Below are positions 49,401 through 61,400 of a stretch of DNA of 64,000 nucleotides, piece after piece. Source of the DNA: Undaria pinnatifida (lineage: Eukaryota; Sar; Phaeophyceae; Laminariales; Alariaceae). The translations under genes were made by a program, and so were the position numbers. A model generated the notes under the pieces. It did no database searches. It saw nothing but the letters and a program-made list of their open reading frames with translations, and was not told the origin of the DNA. Numbering within the stretch: position 1 is the stretch's first letter; every line of letters starts with the position of its first letter. The DNA lies in NCBI GenBank assembly GCA_012845835.1, contig JABAKD010000026.1, positions 15,554,158 through 15,618,157 on the forward strand, in the 5' to 3' direction.

Positions 49401-52400
49401 TCCGGGGGGGGGGGGTATTCAAGCGCTTGCTAATCCTCTCAAAATACCACAGGAGCCAGGTTTCGTCGCAAAATCTCACGAAAAGGAAATATGGAAGAAC
49501 GTACAGACAAACTGATGAACAGACCCGTGTGTTGATGTAAAGCACTAATGCGATTGTTCATATCTACATTATCGACCGTCCATCGGTTGAGTTGGCCAAT
49601 CCAGCGTTAGCTTCGTCGCCAACCCCCGCCTTACATCGCGACACGGTTCAATCTTCATCACTCCATGCAAAATCGTTTGTAGTAAGATCAATGACCACAG
49701 TGCCCGTGTTGTAACCAAACGATGCAATCTAACTTCGTTTCCGGCAAACAGGGGCATTTCTGCTTCGCAGTGGTGAGGAACGAAAACAGATAGACTCCCA
49801 ACCGTGTTTCACCAGCAGCCATGCCATTAACGGAACGAGGTTCCTGTCTTTACTCCCTCCGCCTACGGGCCACAGAAAATGAAGATCATGGTCGCCATCG
49901 CCCCCAGGCTCCACCATTTCAAGATAACGTCATCATGATATCATCACGTACCGTCGACCTGCTGATAACATCATCGTCGTCATCATTGCCACTATCGTCG
50001 CCATCATCATCACCATCCTCATCATCATCATCTTCATCGTCAACAACATCATCGTCATCAACCATCTTCGGCATCACTCAATTTCTTCAACTAGATTGAC
50101 GTTCATGAACACGACTGTTATCGTTACTTCCAATTAACTCACAGATACTCCAGAGCCGGAGTTGCGTCGAAGATTCCCACGGGTAGAGAAGTGATCCCGT
50201 TGTTTTCCATGTGCCTGATCCAGGCGTAACGGGAAGAACGCATGCACATACCAGTCAGTACGTACAGGGTATATGCATTCAAGGCCCCGCATGTGTGCCG
50301 GCTTTCGCACAAAGGCACGCACATTCTGGGACCACAGAGAGGAGGTGCTCAGAGTTGGACATCGCGCGAGTTGAGTTTGTTTAAACACCGAAAGAGTTTT
50401 AGACAATGCCAAGTGGTTGGAAGTTGACGTACGATGCTCTTGCTCTTGTTATCCGACCTCGGTGTGTCCATTTATGCGTGGGTGCGTGCATGTGGTGCAC
50501 GGTGATCGCGCGGACACCGGAAAGCTGGCAACAAAGGTAAGGGCCTCTCGATACGACCATGCTAGCAGTGTGGCGAGCTTGCTCGAAGACAACAAGCATT
50601 ATGTAATGATTACGAACGTGGTATTTCGACAAGTGTACTGATGCCTGTTATAATAGAGGGTATAACTTGACTGAAGCATATTATCGCCCCCCCAAAAATG
50701 GGGAATATCCGAATATTGTTCCAACTTCAAGTTAATTACGGACCTGTTTTGACGCGTGCGTTGGAGATGCGATCGTCCATCGTGTTGCGCTACCAGGTAA
50801 CTTATTTATCTCACAGCGAGGGCTCTGAGGCGGGGGGGGGGGGGGGGTATCGAACCCAGTAAGGGTGTGGTAGCATGGTCACTATGAATGCCTAGTTTAT
50901 TTTCTTTCCCGACCCCGTTCACGGGAGGAGCCTTTGGGGCGTTTCGGTCTCGCGATTCGGACCCCGACAAACCTGTTCCTCTGCGCCGATTCGGCAGAGG
51001 TATGTTTGTTTTTCGTTGAGGTGCACATGCTGCGGCCCCTCGCGCGAGTGGCCTTAGCCCGGCATCAATAATCAAGGTATAATTCAATAAACAACACACT
51101 ACAACAATACCATGCCCTTGGTCAGCTGCTTATTAAAAAAGCCGCCGAAACCATAGTGCCACGTCTCCCGTAAGATGCATCAATCCGGCAGATCGACAAC
51201 AAGTAATAGGCAACACCGCGGGCCAGGGCATCCGATATCAACATTCTCCAGATCGTTTCGTTCGTTTCTGGTCAGCCTTCACATGTCAAGACGTCACCAA
51301 AAGCAATTTACCAGGTAATCACAGTACCAGGTATGTGCAGAGCGGTATCAACCTTAACGTTTCTACAAATTGTCTACGTCCTGCTTTGATTGAACCTAGA
51401 ACGCATTATACTTTGCGGGCGGCAGCTACGTTGCCGAGGCTCCTCACTTAGGTTGGGAGTTCCACACCAACACCTAACAGTACGTTTTCAGAAACACACG
51501 AAGGGATCAAGATAACTGGACAAACTACATATTAATTGGTAGGTACACAACGAATACTATCTATATAACTATAAGACAAATTTAAGACATACTGGGCGAT
51601 AGTGGCGTTCCATAAGAGGGTTTCAAGATGTACCTGCTACCTACAATGTACAACTTTCGTGCACGCGATATGAGCCGGCGTGGAAGTGTGTAGCACGCTG
51701 CACCAACAACTACTTTCAAATTCGTCTGGATTGAAGTTAGTGCTGAACCATCGCCCATACTAAGTACCTGACATGCGTTACACCACCCATCGTCATTCGG
51801 TAACGATATTTGGAAACGCTCCTCGGTTAAGAATCCCTGTAGACACATACCATTGCGCACTTCGCTTGGCTGAAAAGTAGAATACTCTATCACAGCATGC
51901 TTCCTACCTCCAGTAGCACTTGGAATTTGGGGGGGGGGTGACTCACAAGTTCTTTAGCGCCGATGCCCCTTCGAAAACGGTCGCGGACAGGGTTGACACC
52001 CCGATCACGTTCATGTTTCTGTTTCGGAGGTGTGAGATTTGCAAGCCGGAGAGACGTTCAGTCGTGGTATCTAGTACACACATGCAGTGTATGAAGGCTT
52101 ACTCCCGCCAGGTCCATCGTGGTTAGTTGGGCAGAGCAGACCACGCGTCCTGACGTAAGAGCCTAAGACACGGAACCGCCTTTTCCACTCAATTACACAA
52201 AACATACGGTACGCAGCACCGAAAACGGGCCCATTTATTCAGGTGTTGTTCAACTGATACAGCATTTCGTGATGAATATGTTTTTGCCGGATTTCGACCG
52301 GACAACAATCAACGACGTAGGGCAGGCAGGAGCAGTAGTAGTGGCATTTGCGATGTTCTCACCCTACAAATCATACCAGATAAAGTACCAGATACATTTT

Positions 52401-55400
52401 CGAAGTGTGAGGTGGTCCGCACATCGTTTATCAGTTTTGGAGCTCCAAAACGCGCCGAAGCCGCGCTAGGGTCGGAGCCCTAGCCTGGGGTGAGATTGGG
52501 GTTAAGGGTAGGGTTAGGTTTAGGGTTAGGTTTAGGTTTAGGGTTAGGTTTAGGTTTAGGGTTAGGGTTAGGTTTAGGGTTAGGGCTAGGTTTAGGGTTA
52601 GGTTTAGGTTTAGGGTTAGGTTTAGGGTTAGGCTTAGGTTTAGGTTTAGGGTTAGGTTTAGGTTTAGGTTTAGGTTTAGGGTTAGGGTTAGGGTTAGGTT
52701 TAGGTTTAGGTTTAGGTTTAGGGTTAGGGCTGATCGACGCCCTCTCGCGATTTGACAAAGACACAAGAACAAGAACCCAGAGATAGCTTAAAACCTCTAC
52801 ACTAGACTAAAGAGCCAAGTGTATATTTGGTACTTTATCCGGTATGATTTGTGGGAAAAAGCTGGTAAAGGCGCCTCTGAGCACAGGATTCACGGGGAGA
52901 TATACTGTAGGTGGTGGCGAGACCGTCAATGGGGTTAGCTTAGGGGTGTTTCGATGCTCAATGCACATTATTGCCCATTGCACTGGACTCATGAAGCGGA
53001 AGGCATCTCAGATTCTCCGATCACTTCAACACGTTTATCTCCTCTACAGCAATGTGGACATGACCCTGGTCAAGCCACGGCAGGGAAGATGTTCCATTTT
53101 TCTGCTTGTGTCATGCCGCTACCGCGAGCGGATCTGTATGTCTCTGAAAAGACGGATTGGAATTTCGTTCGCCGTACGTACCAACCGCTTGGTCATTGGG
53201 GGGGCTATCGCTCAGTCTAAAATTCGATACAAGTCAGGCGCGATGGTCTTTGCGTCGCCTAAACAGAGTGCCCAAACACTGCCCCACGTACCGAACTTGG
53301 GGACCAGACGTATCTCCATGTAAGCTATGTGGAATATCAGCGGGGCCATTGGCGCGGTGGCGGAATGAGAATCTCTGAACATATAGAAAAGTGCCTGCCC
53401 GATTGCATGGCCATGCATGTTTCCGGTCAACAGAGGGCTAAAATAACGAGCGTACAGTTTAACTCTCTAGGCTCTAAAAGCTGGATCCTAATCAAGGTAA
53501 ACATCTGCGATTATTATGTGGTGCTACCTTCCGCCACTTACAATGTCTCCAATAGCGGCGTGCCGCTGAAGATTCCTTCCGGCAGTTCGCTGAGCTCGTT
53601 GAAATTGAGGTTCCTGGGGTGTTACCGAGGGGTAGGCAATCACGGCCAGGCAAACAAAGGTGGACAAAACGATTTACTTTGGAGTGTCCAACATGAACGT
53701 ATCACTTAAACGAAACCATGGGCGCATGATGACAATACGTGTATGGATAGTTTGCCTACCAGACAGACCAAATCCTTTACGTGGAATGTGTCGTTCAGGG
53801 AAGACAGATTCCTGATCTCTAGGATCTGCACGGCCTACAGATCATCTTGCCGAGAGGAGGGCCGGACAGCCGTAATTTCCAAGCACACTTTTCCGCGCAG
53901 TTGGGACTGCACTGCATATCCTGAACACCATATCGTAGCCACAGGTAGATAATCCATGTACCAAAGATTATCCAGCTCATGGTCTGTGCGGTGTGCCGAA
54001 CATTCTACAGCTTTGGGTCACTAGAGATAATTGGCGTTTAGACACGGGCTAAGGCTACAGCAGGCAGCAGGGGGGAGGGATGTCATTCCCCTAATCTCCT
54101 CAACCGAATTTGGGCCGGTCGCGTGAACGGTCCGGTCTGGTGCCTCAGAAAAACGCTACGATATAAGGGTGAGGGGCCTCAACATTTCCAGGCTACTTGC
54201 CTGAGAAGCTCTCTACCTCACGCATATATGGCTTCGATAAAGCAAAAGGACCACCGCGTGTTGTGAAATGGGAGCCCTTGAACCCAAACTCGCCAGGATG
54301 TCACCAACGTATTTTTCCGTGCACTGTTGTTTTGTTTTGTAAATCACGGTGTAACTCGACGGAAAAAAATACCCTGGTAAATAATAGGCCATTTCGTTTT
54401 GGATCATTCTCGTCGGGTAACCTAAGTCATGGGGTTTTTCATCCGGTAGCATTTTTTTCTTCGTTTTCTCCGAATCAGCTTTTGGGACCCAGTTCTTAGG
54501 CTCCCAAATAAAGTACATCAAGAAAAAAAGTGGTGGACCTCTATCGGCAACACGCGTCGTTTCGACACCTACACAGCATACAGTCATGGGTTTGCTGATC
54601 GAGTTGCATTTTGATTTTCGTACAGTAGCTCCTCAAGCGGAGCGTTTTCGAAAACCAGTTGGGGCAACTCTATACACATGGTAACGCCGTATCGCAGGGG
54701 GTGCATTTGATCACTGTCAGGCTCTTAACGTTAAGAGCGCTATACCTCACCCCAGACCTGCCGTTGTAAACGTTTAACGTGTGGATACATCAACAGACGA
54801 AAAGGAAACCCGATCAAGAATCCCAAGTAGATTAGCTTGCAGCGAACATTGTATTGAATCGCCACTGGAATTTCGACGGTATGACGACGATATCGTGACG
54901 ATATCGTGACGATATTGCGACGATATCGTGACGATTTTGCGACGTTAGCCCGGTCAGTGTGAAGTGGGGTTGCCGGAACGTGCTACTGTACCCCGTTGCC
55001 GTGAGCCTAGCGGCGTATCTCCTTACTATTACTGAAGAGCGCGAAAAAGGTTTAATATCACTCACAGCTCTCGTAGGTTCCCAAGACCATCAAAGGTGTC
55101 CGACGACAGCTCGGCGAGGTTGTTGCCGGCCAGTGTTCTATTCGACGCACGTTGCGGGATATTGCAAGGGAATGGGAAGAAATGCGATTACGACGCAGAT
55201 ATTCGCGCAGTGGACATATCACGATATTAACAATTTGGATCTTACTTCCGCCCTTAGTGTACGTTGTGCAGGATCTGTGGTTTCCAGGTCCAACAAAGGG
55301 GATGTGTGGTAGACCATGTATGCAGATCACACTGTTCCCAGGCGACGCAGTGATCCATACGCCGTGCAGATCTAATGGGCCAGAGACCTATCCACCCCCA

Positions 55401-58400
55401 ATGAGACAGAGACAACAACTAGTGAGGATCTGATGTGCCCGGCATGTGGATTTGTGGCCGCTGTGCCCCCGACATTTGGATTTGTGGTATGTAAAGAACG
55501 GTCTGCCGCTTTCAGCTTTGTGGCCGGGTGTACATCACAGCGATTCGATGCGAATCGAGCAGCACAAACAAGCTATAGAGTGGTAATAATGTGAACCCTA
55601 TGCGCGACAATCACCAAGATAAATCCTGGCATGCTGGTGAGGAGAATCGAGAAAAAGACGACCGTGATCATCGCTTGGCGACAGGAAAGTCTCAGGATTT
55701 TTACGAGTTGGGCAGGAGAGTATACGTGATTACTTGAAAACAAATAGTACGAGTAGTACGTTTCGAGTCGACAAAAAAGGGTGTGGTGGCCATGCCTTGA
55801 TCGTCAGTACGCGGGGAGTCGGTTATCTGACTTGATCAAAGTGCGCGTGTTCCCTCTGGCATTTGTAGCATATTCACGCAGATGAGGGATGAAGGATACG
55901 ATGCCCATTTTGAACGTTGAGTTTGGGCTAGGGAAGGGCTAAGGTCAGAGTGCGGTAGCAAGTTTTCACTGCGAAAATTAGGTCGATCGTGTGCGTGCCC
56001 TGATGCCCAGCTCAAAAATGGCATCGCGATCGATGGTGTGCATGGCTCATGGCATGGTTCAAAGACGGTCCCGAGGCTGATGGTGTACGTGGTTCAGTGC
56101 CTAGCTCCAAAGGGGTCTCGAACGAGTTTTGTCGTCGTAGCAAAATGACGGAACCGAAACACACATAGCCAGCTGGATAAGCGTACTAGTGGCGCCGAGT
56201 CGCTGAAAGCAGAGGCCCAAGAGAGTCCGAAAAACAGATCGTTAACACACCACTTACACATAAACATACGTGTACACAGCAACATACACATAACCATAGC
56301 AGCGGCCCAGTACCTTGAAGCTGTTTCTTGGCGCAGAATCACCAACGACTCCATGACGGGGGCTTCGCATCGGGGAACTGAAAAATGTACACGACGGTAG
56401 TCACTCGCACGAGAGAATCGGAGACGCTGAAAAGCTAGAGACTACCGTAAATAAGTGACTAGTCTAGTGACTAGTCTAGTGACTAGTCTAGTGACTAGTC
56501 TAGTGACTAGTCTAGTTGTGACCAACACTATTTTGCCGCGGCCTTGCTACAAATTCAAGAGGGAAAATGCGGTATATTTAACAGACGACTAGAGGTTACA
56601 GGTTACAGGTTACAGGCTAGGAGACACCTATCAAAGATGTGCAGCTTGCAGCGCAAAGCATTACCTACCCGTGTACGTACACCTAGGTATAATATGCGGT
56701 TGCCCATCAAGTTTCAGTTTCAGGTGGGTCGTCATAGTCAGCGTTTGCGCTCGATACAAACTTCCTGAAATGCGAACCCTCGTCAATTTAAGGTGCACTG
56801 CGGCAGCAAGCGTCAAGGGCGAAGTCTCAACAAGCTCTATTTATCACCGAACAAACGACGGGGCGTCTCGGTGTGTTGTCATTTGCAATGACTCCTTCGG
56901 AATGTTGCGCTGTAAGCGGTCAGATATATAGTCTTGAGCTCGGTCTACAGTAGCACAGTGCATAACTCCTCTACAAAATCAACATAAATACAACGCGCAG
57001 GCTGATTTGCCCATTTGGGAAAGCGTGCGTACTGTGCTCACTTCAGTATAGCTACCCCTTCCCAGATTCCATATTTTCTTGTAAATCCCAGGCTTCTTTC
57101 TTAGTGCCCGGCCTCTTTTGAGGCGCTGTACTATACCAACTGCTGCCAGTTGATGTGTAGCGACACTTACATGCCCTCCAAAGCCGCATTACCGCTGAAT
57201 AGCCCCGATGGAAGGGAGCTTATCTCGTTCGAGTTTAGGAACCTGGACGAGAAAGAAAGGGGTGCCGCCACAAGTAAGAGGAACTAATCTGTCGAGCCAT
57301 GCAGGAGGTTCGGTCACTATCGGAGTACGTTTTGATCCTAGTCGACGGGGATTTTACTGCCGCGTCAGGTTCACTCACAGTGTCGTCAGAGAAACCAAGT
57401 CGTCGAAGATGTCCGCTTCCAGTGAGACAAGCCCGGTGTCCGCGAGGTGCCTGTTTGAGGTAAATCGCAAAACAAGCCATATGGGGTTGGACACCATCAA
57501 TACGTTTGGGTTCGCCGCCACCATTCCATTTGGTTTAGGTCGTCGCCAACAAGTCAAACTGGGGGCGAAACACAAACGAACTGGATAAACGATTGAGGTT
57601 CGAAACCTGCAAGAATGGAGTGAATATTTCACGGTTATGAGGTTTCGACAAAGCATCAATCACGAATTAAAACAAACAAAACAACCAAACGGTACCAGCG
57701 AAGCAGGACGAAGGCGCACCACCCAACGCAAAAGCGCTAGGGGTTAATATGCGTTTGTACAAAGGGTTATTGGTACTTTGTATGGCCAATATCTCGCGTA
57801 CAATTCTTGATGCCTAATCAATTCAACAGGAAACTTGCAGTAATAAATTTTCAATCAGCGTACTCAATATCTCTTTTGGGGGGAGGGTATATACGGGGTG
57901 GGGGGTGAAAAAGAACTAGTCCATACTAATCAAGACCAAACTCTGAAGGGGAACAATGCATGCATCTCGCTGCTTACCGTCAACAGTGCCGTCAAATACT
58001 ACTGCATATTTCCACTGTTTTAGATGTTGACTCCAACCGTTGCTTTGTTTCAGCATGGTCTATATTCGCGGTTTTGCGGCGGCGCACAACACACTGATGA
58101 CGCCGCCACAACGCCCCGGTTCTAGTGCCCCGAAACCTTGCATCCTCGGGGGCATGTGTTGGACTCCGACCTCCTGCAGAGCCGGAACATTGGGACTTGA
58201 GAAGCAAATGCTATACCAACGCCTCACAATCCATTCACACCACGACCATTCCTCTCGGGTTTCTTTTACCATGCAGCAGCAGCAGGTACACGCTTGGCGT
58301 GTGGCTCTATGCGACACGTGCTGTTAATACTACTCGAAAAGGGAGTACAGTGCTTCTTTCCGACCAAAATCATCTGTGTCTCACGGGTTGATACGATACT

Positions 58401-61400
58401 ACTACCGTGGGGTCAACTCATCAACAAATGAAATAATCATTACAAACATTTCTCAACTAGAAAATTTCGCTGGAACATCATTTGTCTTGAAAACAAAGTT
58501 CGTTCAATGGTCTAGTCTATATTAATAATACATGAACTTTTGTCTAATGGCAAGACTCCCGAGTTAATTTTTCTCAAACCTCTTTACGCTGGGCCAGAGA
58601 GACGTCACCGAGGGCAGCAGGGCCTCACAGAAATATGGCCACACCGTTATCATTGCATGCATGAGACATTACCAGGTACCGTATACGAGGTGTGCAATCG
58701 GACAGCACACACACCAAGCGTACACGGTAGGCTTTGGCAGACATTCATATGGGTCAACCTACATACACGGGCTTCAAAATCAAACACCAGGTGTTAACAG
58801 TACGTGCCTGGGGCGGGCCACTCACAACACTCTCAGTTCGCTCAGTCCGTCAAAGATGCCGTCGGGCAGGGTAGACAAATCCTCGTTCCCTTGAAGCGCG
58901 CTAGCGCAGCAGCCGGCGACAACAACAACAGCACGCGGTGGCCCCAAACAATTGGCGTCACGTAAACAGCAATACGGCACCATGCGAACTACCAACCTTG
59001 CGTGGCTAAGATTTGGGTATGAAAACATCAAATATTCTAATGGTATTGAATTCGTCAAACGTCCAAGACAAATCCAACTCCTGGATATACATGCGAACCG
59101 GTATACCTCGTCCTAAATAAGATTCCCTACCATTTCGTTGTTTTCTGGCCTATTTTTTCATCGGTAATGGCGTGTGGCGGTGTTAGTATATTCGTTTTAC
59201 TCCACCCCATACGAAATAGAAGACGGCAAACACCGTAATGTCAGGTAAAATATGTTGTCGTTGTTCCCGTAGTGACGCATCGCCGCGCTCATTCTCCGCG
59301 TTTGGGGCTAAGGCAGCTACTGAAGGATGCATAACTATTTTTTTAATCTAGACCTTTAGTCTACCCGTCTTGTACGAGTCCTGTTCCACCGTTTTCCTAA
59401 CGCGCGTGTTCAAGGCCAGAGGTTCATCAACGTCAACACAGCAGATCGTGCCTGCAGATCAATTCGTCATCGTGGACTGGACGAGATATCATTGCATTTC
59501 ACTTGTGCGCGGCAACATCGTCATGCCAGGTGTCTCTGTAGTGCGTTGGAACCCGCATTATTTCCCAAACCCAACGGTAAGGAATGCCCTTGCTCGAGAA
59601 TGCACTCTACACTTAGACTACATATTATGCGGAGAAAATACTCGATCACGAGCTCCATCGGCGAGAGTTCCGGTACTACTCCACAACGGCAATATATCAA
59701 CGAACGCGGCCACTCGTCAATCAGTAGGCCACGTTCAAATTCTAACATTTCCACAACGTTTAGGGAGCTAGTGAGAAATACGTACATATACTTGATACCT
59801 GGTATTTTTTTCTGTTCCCCTGCGATCAACGAAACTCTGTGGCAAATCATGCCACTAAGTTTGCAAATTTGTAGCATTCTGCGAATAGGAACTTCGGATA
59901 CAACTCACAGAATCTGCAGCGACACCAAGTCTCCGAAGATATTGTCAGGGAGAGTGGTAATTTCCACGTATTCAAGTTCTCTGCGCAGTCGTGACGGATC
60001 GAAAACGAGGGTTACAACGGAGGGAGGGATATTCGAAAAACGTGAGGATATATCTAAATATCGCCTGGTGCGTTGGATACAGGCCGTTTCCAAGATAACA
60101 GACAGCATCACCACGTGGGAGGTGGACCTCTCAATCACACGCCGCCATCACTGACCTCGCAGTCTTTGCCAGGACATCTATCGCCGCGGTAATTCCGTTG
60201 TGGTAGAAGTGCTCAACAGGCCGAATTCCATTCGGATCACGAGCTACCATAACTATTTCCCCCTCACTGCGCGAGAACTATCAATCCTGGCGAAACTAAA
60301 CTAACGTAATCACCGTTGATCAACCAAGCGGGGCCGAGCACGTTATTTCTTCGAAAGGTCGGCGATCCTGTACGAGTGTGTACATGTCGGTACCGGCGTG
60401 TTGCTTGCACACTCCGGTATTGTCATGATCGGGTAGAGCCACTGGGGTATCGTGGCAATATTATAAAGGGTCACAGTGATGAGGACCCACGACATGCATA
60501 CACAAAAATCTACATATAAGTGGGTATTATAAACACAAACGATTTTTCGTCATATATTTACTATGTTCCACGAAACAGGATTTTTTCCTGAATACCAATC
60601 CACCTGCTGCCCCCCGGGACCCGCGGTACACACAAAAACCTATATATTCCCATGCTTTTGCTCACCATGATTGGTCCTCGAATTTGTATGTTTCTCACGT
60701 AATTTCCTCTCCGTTGACTCCGAACAAAGTTTTTCCTTTTGCCCCGTAACGTTCGTGGTGCGAAACGATGAGTTCTCTATTAATAATACCTTGCTGGAGA
60801 AACCTATGTATTCCCATGTTTTTGCTAACCACGATTGGTCCTCCAATTTGTGTGGTTCCCCGTGACTGTCTCTCCGTTACACTCCAAAAAAAAGCATTGC
60901 TTGTGCCCGGCAACGTTCGTGATGAAAAACGACGAATTCGCTGCGTGTGCACGGAGGATACTCTAATATCTTGGTGGAGGTTCACCCAACAGTATTCGTG
61001 CAGTCGTTCGAAGTTAACGATGCCGCAACGAAACCAAACGAAACGAGAAGGATAGCATGAAAAAATACTCTCATGACGTCGGCTGAATTTAGAGTCGATA
61101 CTCATGCTTGCAAGCTGGGTACTATATCCATCGGCCGTATTTAGTATGTTTTATATATCGAAACTTAGTATAAGATGAAATTGTGTTATGTTGCCTATCA
61201 TGTATAATAACCAACTAACGTACCAACAATTTCCTGAACACTTTGCTGCACTATTAAAAATAAAATCTCATTAAGAGATACTTCGAAGTACTAGGTAGTA
61301 GCAGGATACTTGCTACGCCCATAGTTCATACATTCATGCCGCTACGATCAGCACCAATCTTGGCAATAACATCACTCACAGGTTCTCTAGAGAGCTCATG

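Noticed and set aside
59492-60154. 220-codon plus-strand frame
   Set aside because: It covers the minus-strand LRR exon at 59909-59980 as antisense and carries no recognised domain.
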